From positions 124,001-188,000 of the forward strand of contig NZ_CP115913.1 in assembly GCF_027938815.1 (NCBI RefSeq): a DNA stretch of 64,000 nt, given 5' to 3'. The stretch comes from Oceanirhabdus sp. W0125-5. Its GTDB lineage: Bacteria; Bacillota; Clostridia; Clostridiales; Clostridiaceae. The translations under genes and the position numbers were made by a program. Positions 25,141 through 34,263 of this stretch are shown here, piece after piece (positions within the stretch are counted from its first letter, which is position 1; each line of letters opens with the position of its first letter). A model generated the notes under the pieces. That model saw nothing but the letters and a program-made list of their open reading frames with translations. It was not told the origin of the DNA and searched no databases.

Positions 25141-27387
25141 ATGTTTAAACAATGGGATGGATTTAAAGAAGGTACATGGCAAGAAGAAATTGATGTTAGA
25201 GATTTCGTAATTAAAAACTATACTGCTTATGATGGAGATGACTCATTCTTAGCAGGAACTACAGATAAAACAGATAAAGTATGGGAAAAGTCGCACAAGT
25301 TAATAATCGAAGAAATTAAAAAGGGAATTATAGATGTAGAAACAGGTAGAATTTCAGGAATCAATAATTTTGCTCCTGGATATATAGATAAAGATAACGA
25401 AGTAATCGTTGGTTTCCAAACAGATGCTCCATTAAAAAGAATCATGAACCCTTACGGTGGATTCAGAATGGTAGAAAATTCACTTAAAGCTTATGGATTT
25501 GAAATGAATCCAGAAATCAACAAACACTTTAATGAATATAGAAAAACACATAACCAAGGTGTTTTCGATGCATACACAAAAGAAACTAAACTAGCAAGAA
25601 CAGTTGGTCTTCTAACAGGTCTTCCTGATGCATACGGAAGAGGAAGAATCATAGGTGACTATAGAAGAATTGCTCTTTATGGTATGGATTTCTTAATAAG
25701 AGAAAAGCAAAACGATTTAGCTAACCTAAAAGGATCTGCTAATGAAGAAAGAATTAGAGCTAGAGAAGAAATATCTACTCAAATTAGAGCATTACATGAT
25801 ATTAAAGCAATGGCTGCTAGTTACGGTCTTGATATTTCTCAACCTTCTAAGGATGCTAAAGAAGCAGTTCAAGCTGTATACCTTGGATACCTTGCTGCTG
25901 TTAAAGAAAATAACGGAGCTGCAATGTCTTTAGGTAGAAACACAGCATTCCTTGACTGTTATATTGAAAGAGATTTAAGAAATGGAACTTTAACTGAAGC
26001 TGAAGCTCAAGAGTTAATAGATCAGTTTGTAATTAAATTAAGATTAGTTAGACATTTAAGAACTCCTGAATATAATGATTTATTTGCTGGAGATCCAAAC
26101 TGGATAACTGAAGCAATCGGTGGTATTGGTGTTAATGGTAAACATCATGTTACAAAGACAGCTTATAGATTCTTACACACATTAACAAACCTTAACCCAG
26201 CTCCAGAGCCAAATATGACAGTTCTTTGGTCTGAAAAGTTACCAGAAAACTTTAAAAAATACTGTGCTAAAATGTCAATCGAGACTGGTGCAATACAGTA
26301 CGAAAACGATGATATTATGAGACCTATCTATGGAGATGACTACGGAATAGCATGTTGTGTTTCTGGAATGCAAATTGGTAAACAAATGCAATTCTTCGGA
26401 GCAAGAACTAACCTTGCTAAAGCATTACTATACGCTATCAATGGTGGTGTTGATGAAGTTAAATTAGATAAGCAAGGAAACAGAATAACTGTTGTTCCTG
26501 GAATAGAGAAAATTACTGGTGAAGTTCTTGACTTTAAGAAAGTTAAAAACAACTTCTGGAAAGTAATGGAGTATATTGCTGAACTTTACGTAGATACAAT
26601 GAACACTATTCACTACATGCACGATAAATATGCTTATGAAGCAGGTCAAATGGCTCTTCATGATTCAGAAGTTCACAGATATATGGCATTCGGTGTAGCT
26701 GGTATCTCTAGTGTAGCTGACAGTTTAAGTGCTCTTAAATATGCTAAAGTTAAAGCTATTAGAAATGAAGAAGGAATCACAACTGATTTTGAAATAGATG
26801 GGGACTTCCCTAAATACGGAAATGACGATGATAGAGTTGATAATTTCGCTGTTGAAGTTATTAAGAAATTCTCTAGCGAACTTAAAAAGCATGAAACATA
26901 TAGAAATGCTGAACACACTTTATCAGCACTTACTATTACTTCAAATGTTGTATATGGTAAGAAAACTGGTGCTACTCCAGATGGAAGAAAAGCTGGTGAG
27001 CCTTTAGCTCCTGGAGCTAACCCAATGCACGGAAGAGATGAAAATGGTGCACTTGCTTCACTTAACTCAGTTGCAAAGCTTCCATATAGAGAATGGTGTC
27101 AAGATGGTATCTCAAATACCTTCTCAATCGTTCCAGATGCACTTGGAAAAACAGATGAAAATAGAATTAACAACTTAGTATCAATAATGGATGGATATTT
27201 CGCTCAAGCAGCATTCCACTTAAATGTTAACGTACTTAACAGAGCAACTCTTATGGATGCTATGGAAAACCCAGAAAAATATCCAACACTAACAATTAGA
27301 GTTTCTGGATACGCAGTTAACTTTAATAGATTAACAAGATCACAACAATTAGAAGTAATAAGCAGAACATTCCACGAATCAATGTAA
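25141..27387 (+). CDS. pflB: Pyruvate formate-lyase (formate C-acetyltransferase)
   Basis: 748 residues from the ATG at 25141 ([17 protein letters not shown] 8 bases upstream, better than the GTG at 25132). The active-site Cys pair CC is at 405-406 (ACCVSGM). The glycyl radical motif RVSGYAVNF lies near the C-terminus (Gly723). [15 protein letters not shown] (about 620-634) is also typical. It converts pyruvate and CoA to acetyl-CoA and formate under anaerobic conditions, as a cytosolic homodimer. The activase gene follows after 31 bases. Codon use is more biased than in its neighbours, as expected for an abundant enzyme. Confidence 0.98.
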   Translation: MFKQWDGFKEGTWQEEIDVRDFVIKNYTAYDGDDSFLAGTTDKTDKVWEKSHKLIIEEIKKGIIDVETGRISGINNFAPGYIDKDNEVIVGFQTDAPLKRIMNPYGGFRMVENSLKAYGFEMNPEINKHFNEYRKTHNQGVFDAYTKETKLARTVGLLTGLPDAYGRGRIIGDYRRIALYGMDFLIREKQNDLANLKGSANEERIRAREEISTQIRALHDIKAMAASYGLDISQPSKDAKEAVQAVYLGYLAAVKENNGAAMSLGRNTAFLDCYIERDLRNGTLTEAEAQELIDQFVIKLRLVRHLRTPEYNDLFAGDPNWITEAIGGIGVNGKHHVTKTAYRFLHTLTNLNPAPEPNMTVLWSEKLPENFKKYCAKMSIETGAIQYENDDIMRPIYGDDYGIACCVSGMQIGKQMQFFGARTNLAKALLYAINGGVDEVKLDKQGNRITVVPGIEKITGEVLDFKKVKNNFWKVMEYIAELYVDTMNTIHYMHDKYAYEAGQMALHDSEVHRYMAFGVAGISSVADSLSALKYAKVKAIRNEEGITTDFEIDGDFPKYGNDDDRVDNFAVEVIKKFSSELKKHETYRNAEHTLSALTITSNVVYGKKTGATPDGRKAGEPLAPGANPMHGRDENGALASLNSVAKLPYREWCQDGISNTFSIVPDALGKTDENRINNLVSIMDGYFAQAAFHLNVNVLNRATLMDAMENPEKYPTLTIRVSGYAVNFNRLTRSQQLEVISRTFHESM

Positions 27388-27418
27388 TTATAAAATATTA
27401 GTATAAGGTGGTGTTATC

Positions 27419-28165
27419 ATGACAATTGGAAGAGTTCATTCTATAGAAAGTATGGGATTAGTAGATGGACCTGGAATAAGAACGGTAGTATTTTTCCAAG
27501 GATGTAAGCTTAGATGTGCGTATTGCCATAACCCTGATACATGGCACGTAAATGAGGGGTCTGAATATACCCCTGAAGACTTAGTTGCTAAAATCAAGAG
27601 ATTTAAACCTTACTTTGAACGTTCCAATGGAGGAGTTACCTTCTCTGGTGGTGACCCCCTTATGCAACCTGAATTTCTTGTTGAGTGCTTAAAACTTTGT
27701 AAAGAGAATGGCATTCATACATGTATTGATACTTCAGGTTATGGATTTGGTGAATATGATGAAATCCTTAAATATGCTGACCTTGTTCTTCTTGATATAA
27801 AACATATTGACAGCATAGGTTATAAAGAACTTACAGGACAAGATACTTCAGGAATAAACACCTTTTTAGATGCCGTTAGAGCTTCTCAAACGCCAGTATG
27901 GGTACGTCATGTTGTTGTTCCTGGCATGACTGATTCAGAAAAACACATAGAAAAAATAAGTTCTATTGTTAATGAGGAAATACCTACAGCTGAAAAGGTT
28001 GAATTACTACCATATCATACATTAGGTACAAATAAATATCAGCGATTAAATATGAAATATAAACTTGAAGGTCTAGAGCCGATGTGTAAAAACAAAGTTA
28101 AAGAACTCCAAGGAATTGTTAACAACTTAATTAAGAATACTCGCAAACCATTCTTAGAAGTTTAA
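27419..28165 (+). CDS. pflA: Pyruvate formate-lyase activating enzyme
   Basis: 248 residues, a radical SAM protein with the CxxxCxxC cluster motif at Cys29, Cys33 and Cys36 (GCKLRCAYC). GGVTFSGGDPLMQPEF (about 77-92) binds SAM, and LPYHTLGTNKY (about 200-210) is conserved in PFL activases. It uses a [4Fe-4S] cluster and SAM to make the glycyl radical on PflB. AAGGTGG precedes the ATG. The gene is co-transcribed with pflB and ends in a terminator hairpin. Confidence 0.97.
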   Translation: MTIGRVHSIESMGLVDGPGIRTVVFFQGCKLRCAYCHNPDTWHVNEGSEYTPEDLVAKIKRFKPYFERSNGGVTFSGGDPLMQPEFLVECLKLCKENGIHTCIDTSGYGFGEYDEILKYADLVLLDIKHIDSIGYKELTGQDTSGINTFLDAVRASQTPVWVRHVVVPGMTDSEKHIEKISSIVNEEIPTAEKVELLPYHTLGTNKYQRLNMKYKLEGLEPMCKNKVKELQGIVNNLIKNTRKPFLEV

Positions 28166-28178
28166 AATATAATTATCC

Positions 28179-28212
28179 GAACCGCTTCATTTGAATTTAT
28201 TTGAAGTGGTTC
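28179..28212 (+). terminator. Terminator after pflA
   Basis: GAACCGCTTCA pairs with TGAAGTGGTTC (one G-T pair) around a 12-base loop, followed by ATTATATTG. The stem is good, the T-tract weak. Confidence 0.55.
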
Positions 28213-28286
28213 ATTATATTGTATGGAATTTTAAAATGATTTGTAGTACAATTATTCTATCGAACAGACTTAAAATGATATTTTTT

Positions 28287-28322
28287 TATAAATGAACTAT
28301 CTATTATAAATGAACAATCTAT
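28287..28322. repeat. Two 18-bp tandem repeats before the Crp/Fnr gene
   Basis: TATAAATGAACTATCTAT (28287-28304) is followed directly by TATAAATGAACAATCTAT (28305-28322), one difference. TATAAT at 28331-28336 follows, so the repeats occupy the -20 to -55 region of the regulator's own promoter. A regulator-binding site is likely. Confidence 0.5.
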
Positions 28323-28377
28323 TATAGTGGTATAATAAATAACTGACAGATGAGTTATATATGAGGTGGTGATTTTC

Positions 28378-29106
28378 ATGAAAAAATGTAGTGCCCATAA
28401 TCAGAATTGTCAAAATTGTGAATATGACTATTGTTTGCAAACAGTTCCTTTTTTATCTAGTTTAGAACCTGATCAAATTAAAGAGGTTTCAAAAGATACT
28501 GTTAGAAAAAGATATAAAAAAGGAGAAAGAATTTTCTCTGAAGGTGAAACTGCTAGAAAACTATATATGATCTGTACTGGAAAGGTTAAAATATTTCGTT
28601 ACACACCTGATGGTAAAGAATTAATACTATACATTTTGTCTCCTAATTATTTCAGCTTTATTGGTGCATTTAACCTTTTAAAGGAAACTACCTTTGATTT
28701 TGGTGCTGAAGCTCTAGAAGATACAGTTGTTTGTACTCTTGATAAGCATCAATTTGAAAACATAATTTTAAAGTACCCTAAGGTCACACTAAAAATATTA
28801 GAAGAAGCTTATGATAGAATAAATAAAATTGAAAGCCTTGTATATAGACTAAGTACTAATAATGTAGATGCGAAAGTTGCTGGATTATTATTGAGCTTAA
28901 TAAAAGATTTTGGTGTTGAAGCCGATGATGGCATCCACCTTAACATGACTATGAATCGCGAAGAGATGGGAAGTTATGCTGGCCTCACAAGAGAAACTAT
29001 GAGCCGAAAACTCCGGTCAATGCAGAAACAAGGTTTAATTGAAATCCAAGGAAATAAAAAGATTATAGTTAAAGATATTAATAATTTAAATGATATGCTA
29101 TTATAA
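28378..29106 (+). CDS. Crp/Fnr-family regulator with N-terminal Cys cluster
   Basis: 242 residues from the ATG at 28378 (GAGGTGGTG upstream). The N-terminus carries Cys4, Cys11, Cys14 and Cys19 (CSAHNQNCQNCEYDYC), resembling the Fe-S ligand region of FNR. A cyclic-nucleotide-binding-like fold (about 25-145) and a Crp-type HTH (about 165-235) follow. The recognition helix LTRETMSRKL has the E-x-x-S-R residues that in E. coli FNR read the operator. It lies directly downstream of pflBA. Probably an oxygen- or redox-sensing activator of pfl; the metal cluster is inferred, not shown. Confidence 0.85.
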   Translation: MKKCSAHNQNCQNCEYDYCLQTVPFLSSLEPDQIKEVSKDTVRKRYKKGERIFSEGETARKLYMICTGKVKIFRYTPDGKELILYILSPNYFSFIGAFNLLKETTFDFGAEALEDTVVCTLDKHQFENIILKYPKVTLKILEEAYDRINKIESLVYRLSTNNVDAKVAGLLLSLIKDFGVEADDGIHLNMTMNREEMGSYAGLTRETMSRKLRSMQKQGLIEIQGNKKIIVKDINNLNDMLL

Positions 29107-29134
29107 AAAAACTCCAATTTATTGGAGTTTTTTT
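29107..29134 (+). terminator. Terminator after Crp/Fnr gene
   Basis: ACTCCAAT-tt-ATTGGAGT followed by seven T, immediately after the stop. Confidence 0.85.
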
Positions 29135-29258
29135 ATTGAAATATTAATTAAAACTACTTCTACTTTTTAAAAATTATTATTAATAATTTAAGATTTTCTT
29201 AATATATATTAGTTATAATGTTTTTATAAGAAAATTTTACCATAAAAGGAGCTCTCAT

Positions 29259-29945
29259 ATGTTAGAATTAATAAAAAAATCATTTACTTGTTCTTTTAGA
29301 ACATTTGACTCAAAAAGTGAAGAAGCCTTTTTGATCATCCTCAGATTACTTACCATTTTCGCTATCATATACAATACATTTAATTTAAACATTGTCAGAA
29401 TCCTCGCTTCACTTTCTTTAATAGGGATAACCTTTATTCCATTATTAATAAAAAGACTATTCAAAATAAACTTCAATTACGAGCCAGTAGCAATATGTCT
29501 GGTTTTCTCATACTGTGCTATATTCATCGGAACAGTATTAGGTGGTTATGGCTCTCTTAAACGTTGGGATACTTTTATGCATTCAATCTCAGGGGTTATA
29601 TTCATGATTTTGTTCTTGATGCTTCTATTCGTTGTTTTTCATCGTTATAAAGCTGTACAAGTTCCTTTATGGGTATATTTTATTTTTGCATTTGCACTCT
29701 CAATGACAATAGGAGCCATATGGGAGATATATGAATTTGCTATAGACCAGTTTTTTGGTATGAATACTCAACATGCAATAGATACAGGTGTTTTCGATAC
29801 AATGAAAGACATTGTATGTAATACTACTGGTGCTTTAGCCTCATCTTTTATATTCTATAAATCTTTAAAAACCAAAAGATTCAAAGCAATATATAATATG
29901 TTTTATTCATTTTGTAAGTTAAATAATATGAATTTACCTAAATGA
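29259..29945 (+). CDS. YjdF-like (DUF2238) integral membrane protein
   Basis: 228 residues with about six membrane helices. Conserved polar segments of the family are GSLKRWDTFMHSISG (about 103-117), AIWEIYEFAIDQFFGMNTQ (about 155-173) and DTMKDIVCNTTGAL (about 181-194). The acidic and His residues near the membrane face could form a metal or substrate site, but no function is established for the family. AAAAGGAGC precedes the ATG. Transcribed alone, with a terminator hairpin 26 bases after the stop. Confidence 0.78.
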   Translation: MLELIKKSFTCSFRTFDSKSEEAFLIILRLLTIFAIIYNTFNLNIVRILASLSLIGITFIPLLIKRLFKINFNYEPVAICLVFSYCAIFIGTVLGGYGSLKRWDTFMHSISGVIFMILFLMLLFVVFHRYKAVQVPLWVYFIFAFALSMTIGAIWEIYEFAIDQFFGMNTQHAIDTGVFDTMKDIVCNTTGALASSFIFYKSLKTKRFKAIYNMFYSFCKLNNMNLPK

Positions 29946-29970
29946 TAAAACACAATATAAACTCGTTACC

Positions 29971-30010
29971 AAGGTTATTAATAAATCGCTTTTATTAATG
30001 ACCTTTTTTA
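29971..30010 (+). terminator. Terminator after YjdF-like gene
   Basis: AAGGTTATTAATAAA pairs with TTTATTAATGACCTT (one G-T pair), 4-5 base loop, then TTTT. Confidence 0.75.
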
Positions 30011-30066
30011 TGTGATGTTAAATATATTAAAATATATTAAATTATTTTAAACATAATAATTATCAT

Positions 30067-30132
30067 TTGACTTTCTTTGATTACACTTGTAAACTATAAA
30101 TATGATTTTATGATTACACTTGTAAACTATAA
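30067..30132 (+). promoter_or_regulatory. Promoter with two BlaI-type operators
   Basis: GATTACACTTGTAAACTATAA occurs twice (30079-30099 and 30112-30132; longer by one base than can be written as a core, so note the dyad TTACACTTGTAA at 30081-30092 and 30114-30125). TACA-N2-TGTA is the known BlaI/MecI half-site pattern. TTGACT (30067-30072) and TAAACT (30090-30095), 17 apart, make a promoter overlapped by the first operator. Confidence 0.7.
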
Positions 30133-30163
30133 CGTTATGTTTCAAAAACAAAGGAGGCTAATA

Positions 30164-30547
30164 ATGAAAAACACTCTACCTAAAATATCAGATAGTGAAC
30201 TTGAAGTTATGAAAATAATATGGGAAACAAATCCTATAAAAGCAAAACAAATAAACGAGCTTTTATCTAAAGAGAAGGACTGGACTGAACAGACTATTAA
30301 AACTTTAATTAACAGGTTACTAAAAAAAGAAGCAATATCCTTTAAAAAGGAAGGTAGGACTTATTTATACTCCCCCCTTATAAGCGAGAAAGATTATATA
30401 AATAAAGAAAGCAGATCATTTCTACAAAAATTCTATGATGGTTCTTTAAATGCCATGTTCTCTTACTTTATTAAAGATAAAAGTCTTTCTAAAAATGATA
30501 TAGAAGAACTAAAAAAACTCTTAGATGAAGGTGCTCAAGATGACTAG
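30164..30547 (+). CDS. BlaI/MecI/CopY-family repressor
   Basis: 127 residues from the ATG at 30164 (AAGGAGG upstream). The N-terminal winged helix has the family marks ISDSELEVMKIIWE, TEQTIKTLINRLLKKEAI and the wing KEGRTYLYSPLI. A C-terminal helical dimerisation segment carries SYFIKDKSLSKNDIEELKKLLDE. It binds TACA/TGTA operators as a dimer and is removed by proteolysis after signalling through the M56 partner. The two operators upstream make autoregulation likely. The stop overlaps the M56 gene start by 8 bases. Confidence 0.92.
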   Translation: MKNTLPKISDSELEVMKIIWETNPIKAKQINELLSKEKDWTEQTIKTLINRLLKKEAISFKKEGRTYLYSPLISEKDYINKESRSFLQKFYDGSLNAMFSYFIKDKSLSKNDIEELKKLLDEGAQDD

Positions 30548-32318
30548 TTTATTCTTAATAATATTAAAGCTATCTATAAAAGCATCAATTACTTTATTAG
30601 TTTTCCTACTTTTAGAAAAGCTTTTACATAACTTTTTATCACCAAAAGTAAAATACTCAATGTGGATTCTAATACTAATAATTCTTTCTCTGCCTATAAA
30701 TATAGAGTCTAAACTGAGCATTTATAACTTACGAAGTTTTTTTGAAACACAGAAGTCAATTGAATTAATTGGAACGAATGTATTAAAAGAAAATGAATTT
30801 ATACATGACAATTTTGTTCCAAAAAATAATACTACTGTGCCTATTAATAAAGAATCAGTGAGTAATGATGAAATATTAAAAGATACAGAAGTAACTAAAG
30901 TGTATTTTAAGAAAAATATCTTTACCCTTGAATTCTTATTAAAAATTTCATCAATAATATGGCTCTTAGGCTTCTTTAGTTTCATTACTATATATATTAT
31001 TCAATTAAAAAAATTAAATAGAATTGTTAAATGTCAAACGAAACTAAATAATGAATCTGTTTCCAATATATTAAAAGACTTAAAGAAAGAGTTAAATATA
31101 TCAAGAACCATTAAATTATATAAAACCAGTGAATTTTCTTCTCCTGCACTTACAGGAATCTTTAAAATAAAAATATTATTACCTGATTATTTGTTAGATA
31201 ATCTTTCAAATAAGGATTTAAGGTTTATTATATATCACGAACTATGTCACTTAAAAAGACTAGATAATATCACTAATTATATAATTCTATTTTATAAGTC
31301 ATTGTATTGGTTTAACCCTCTTATCCATATTATGTTTAGATATATGAAACGAGATATGGAAATCTCATGTGATAATCTGGTTTTAAGATATATACCAGAA
31401 AAAGAGCACTCAAATTACGGCATGACCATAATAAATATAGTAGAAAAACTATCAATTAAAAAACATAGTTATCTTGCCACTTGCCTAATTGAAGATAAAT
31501 CAGAAATAGTAAGGAGAATTAAAATGATAAAAAAACATAATAAATTTTCAAAAATAGCATCCATATTAACTTTATCAGTAATGTTACTGGTTGGTTGTTC
31601 TACAGCAAGTGATTCGGTAAAAGATTCAACTGTTCTTAGTGCAAAAATTGAAAATAAAAATGCTCAAACTAATAAAAACGAAAGCGGAAACAATACTGAG
31701 AATACAAATAACGAGTCTACTGAAGATAAATCAACTGAAAATACTAATGAAGATAAGTCAACTGAACTTACATCAGATGAAGCATTTGAAATCGCATCAA
31801 AAGCTGTAAAAGATTACTTTGATTTTGATGCTGATAAAAGTTCTTTTGACCCTACTACTATAATTGATATGGGACATTATTGGATTCTTAGAGTAAGCAA
31901 TTCTCAGGGCAGCTTCCAGGTAAGAATTTTACTTGAAGATAAACAATCTTTCATGATTTCTGGTTCTTCATCTGCAGCAAAAAAAGTAGAAGAAGAGGTT
32001 AAAAAAGCTAAAAATATTGATAAAGTTGATAATAATAATTACTCTGAATATATAAAGGAGTACTATGATTATTTATACTCTAAAGAACCAATATCAAAAG
32101 AAGAGAGCAAAAAAATGGCAGAAGAGTTTATTAAATCTTCTCCATTAAAAGATATGAATTTAAGCTTTTCAGAAAGCGAATCTTTCTATGAACTAAAATA
32201 TGATAGCCCTGAAAAAGAGTTCTATGTATTTGCTTACTTAAAAGATAATAGCCCTCAGGATATTATATTCATCAAAGTGAATAATTACTTAAAAGAGGTT
32301 AGTGAATTGACTTTATAA
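30540..32318 (+). CDS. M56 (BlaR1/MecR1-like) sensor metalloprotease with lipobox-like and PepSY-like tail
   Basis: 592 residues from the ATG at 30540 (overlap ATGACTAG with the repressor gene). Membrane helices at about 5-25, 32-50, 120-140 and 335-352 enclose a gluzincin core with HELCH (His233). The last helix ends in LLVGCSTASD, a lipobox-like sequence. The outer part (about 355-592) lacks the penicillin-binding domain of BlaR1. It has an Asn/Glu/Thr-rich linker and PepSY/YpeB-like repeats (SDEAFEIASKAVKDYFD, SKEESKKMAEEFIKS). It would sense an outside signal and cut the BlaI-type repressor. The signal is unknown. Confidence 0.83.
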   Translation: MTSLFLIILKLSIKASITLLVFLLLEKLLHNFLSPKVKYSMWILILIILSLPINIESKLSIYNLRSFFETQKSIELIGTNVLKENEFIHDNFVPKNNTTVPINKESVSNDEILKDTEVTKVYFKKNIFTLEFLLKISSIIWLLGFFSFITIYIIQLKKLNRIVKCQTKLNNESVSNILKDLKKELNISRTIKLYKTSEFSSPALTGIFKIKILLPDYLLDNLSNKDLRFIIYHELCHLKRLDNITNYIILFYKSLYWFNPLIHIMFRYMKRDMEISCDNLVLRYIPEKEHSNYGMTIINIVEKLSIKKHSYLATCLIEDKSEIVRRIKMIKKHNKFSKIASILTLSVMLLVGCSTASDSVKDSTVLSAKIENKNAQTNKNESGNNTENTNNESTEDKSTENTNEDKSTELTSDEAFEIASKAVKDYFDFDADKSSFDPTTIIDMGHYWILRVSNSQGSFQVRILLEDKQSFMISGSSSAAKKVEEEVKKAKNIDKVDNNNYSEYIKEYYDYLYSKEPISKEESKKMAEEFIKSSPLKDMNLSFSESESFYELKYDSPEKEFYVFAYLKDNSPQDIIFIKVNNYLKEVSELTL

Positions 32319-32331
32319 TTGATAATTAACA

Positions 32332-32368
32332 AAAAAAGCATGAGTATAATTTACTCATGCTTTTATTG
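32332..32368 (+). terminator. Terminator after M56 gene
   Basis: AAAAGCATGAGTA pairs with ACTCATGCTTTT around a short loop, ending TTTTATTGTT. Confidence 0.75.
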
Positions 32369-32411
32369 TTCTTAAATAGTTTACTCCCTCTACTATATTG
32401 ACCCATCTAAT

Positions 32412-32444
32412 AAAAGTACGCCTTTAATTTTAAAAGCGTACTTT
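32412..32444 (-). terminator. Terminator after ABC-F gene
   Basis: Minus strand AAAGTACGCTTTT pairs with AAAGGCGTACTTTT, then TATTAG. It lies 18 bases past the stop at 32462 and is convergent with the M56 terminator. Confidence 0.7.
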
Positions 32445-32461
32445 AGATTATTATATTAATA

Positions 32462-34096
<1,635 letters not shown>

Positions 34097-34230
34097 TTAA
34101 AATTAATATATTTTAAGTCAAATAACTTTAATTTTCTGTCATAATTATTTTTTGTTTATGAAAAATCACAACTCTTTAAATTATATACTGTTTTTGCACT
34201 AAATGAAACAGTTAAATTATAGTTCTACAT

Positions 34231-34259
34231 CAAAAAGAACCCCATGAGGGTTCTTTTTT
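34231..34259 (-). terminator. Terminator after metal ATPase gene
   Basis: Minus strand AAAAAAGAACCC-tcat-GGGGTTCTTTTT, five bases after the stop at 34264. Confidence 0.85.
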
Positions 34260-34263
34260 CATT

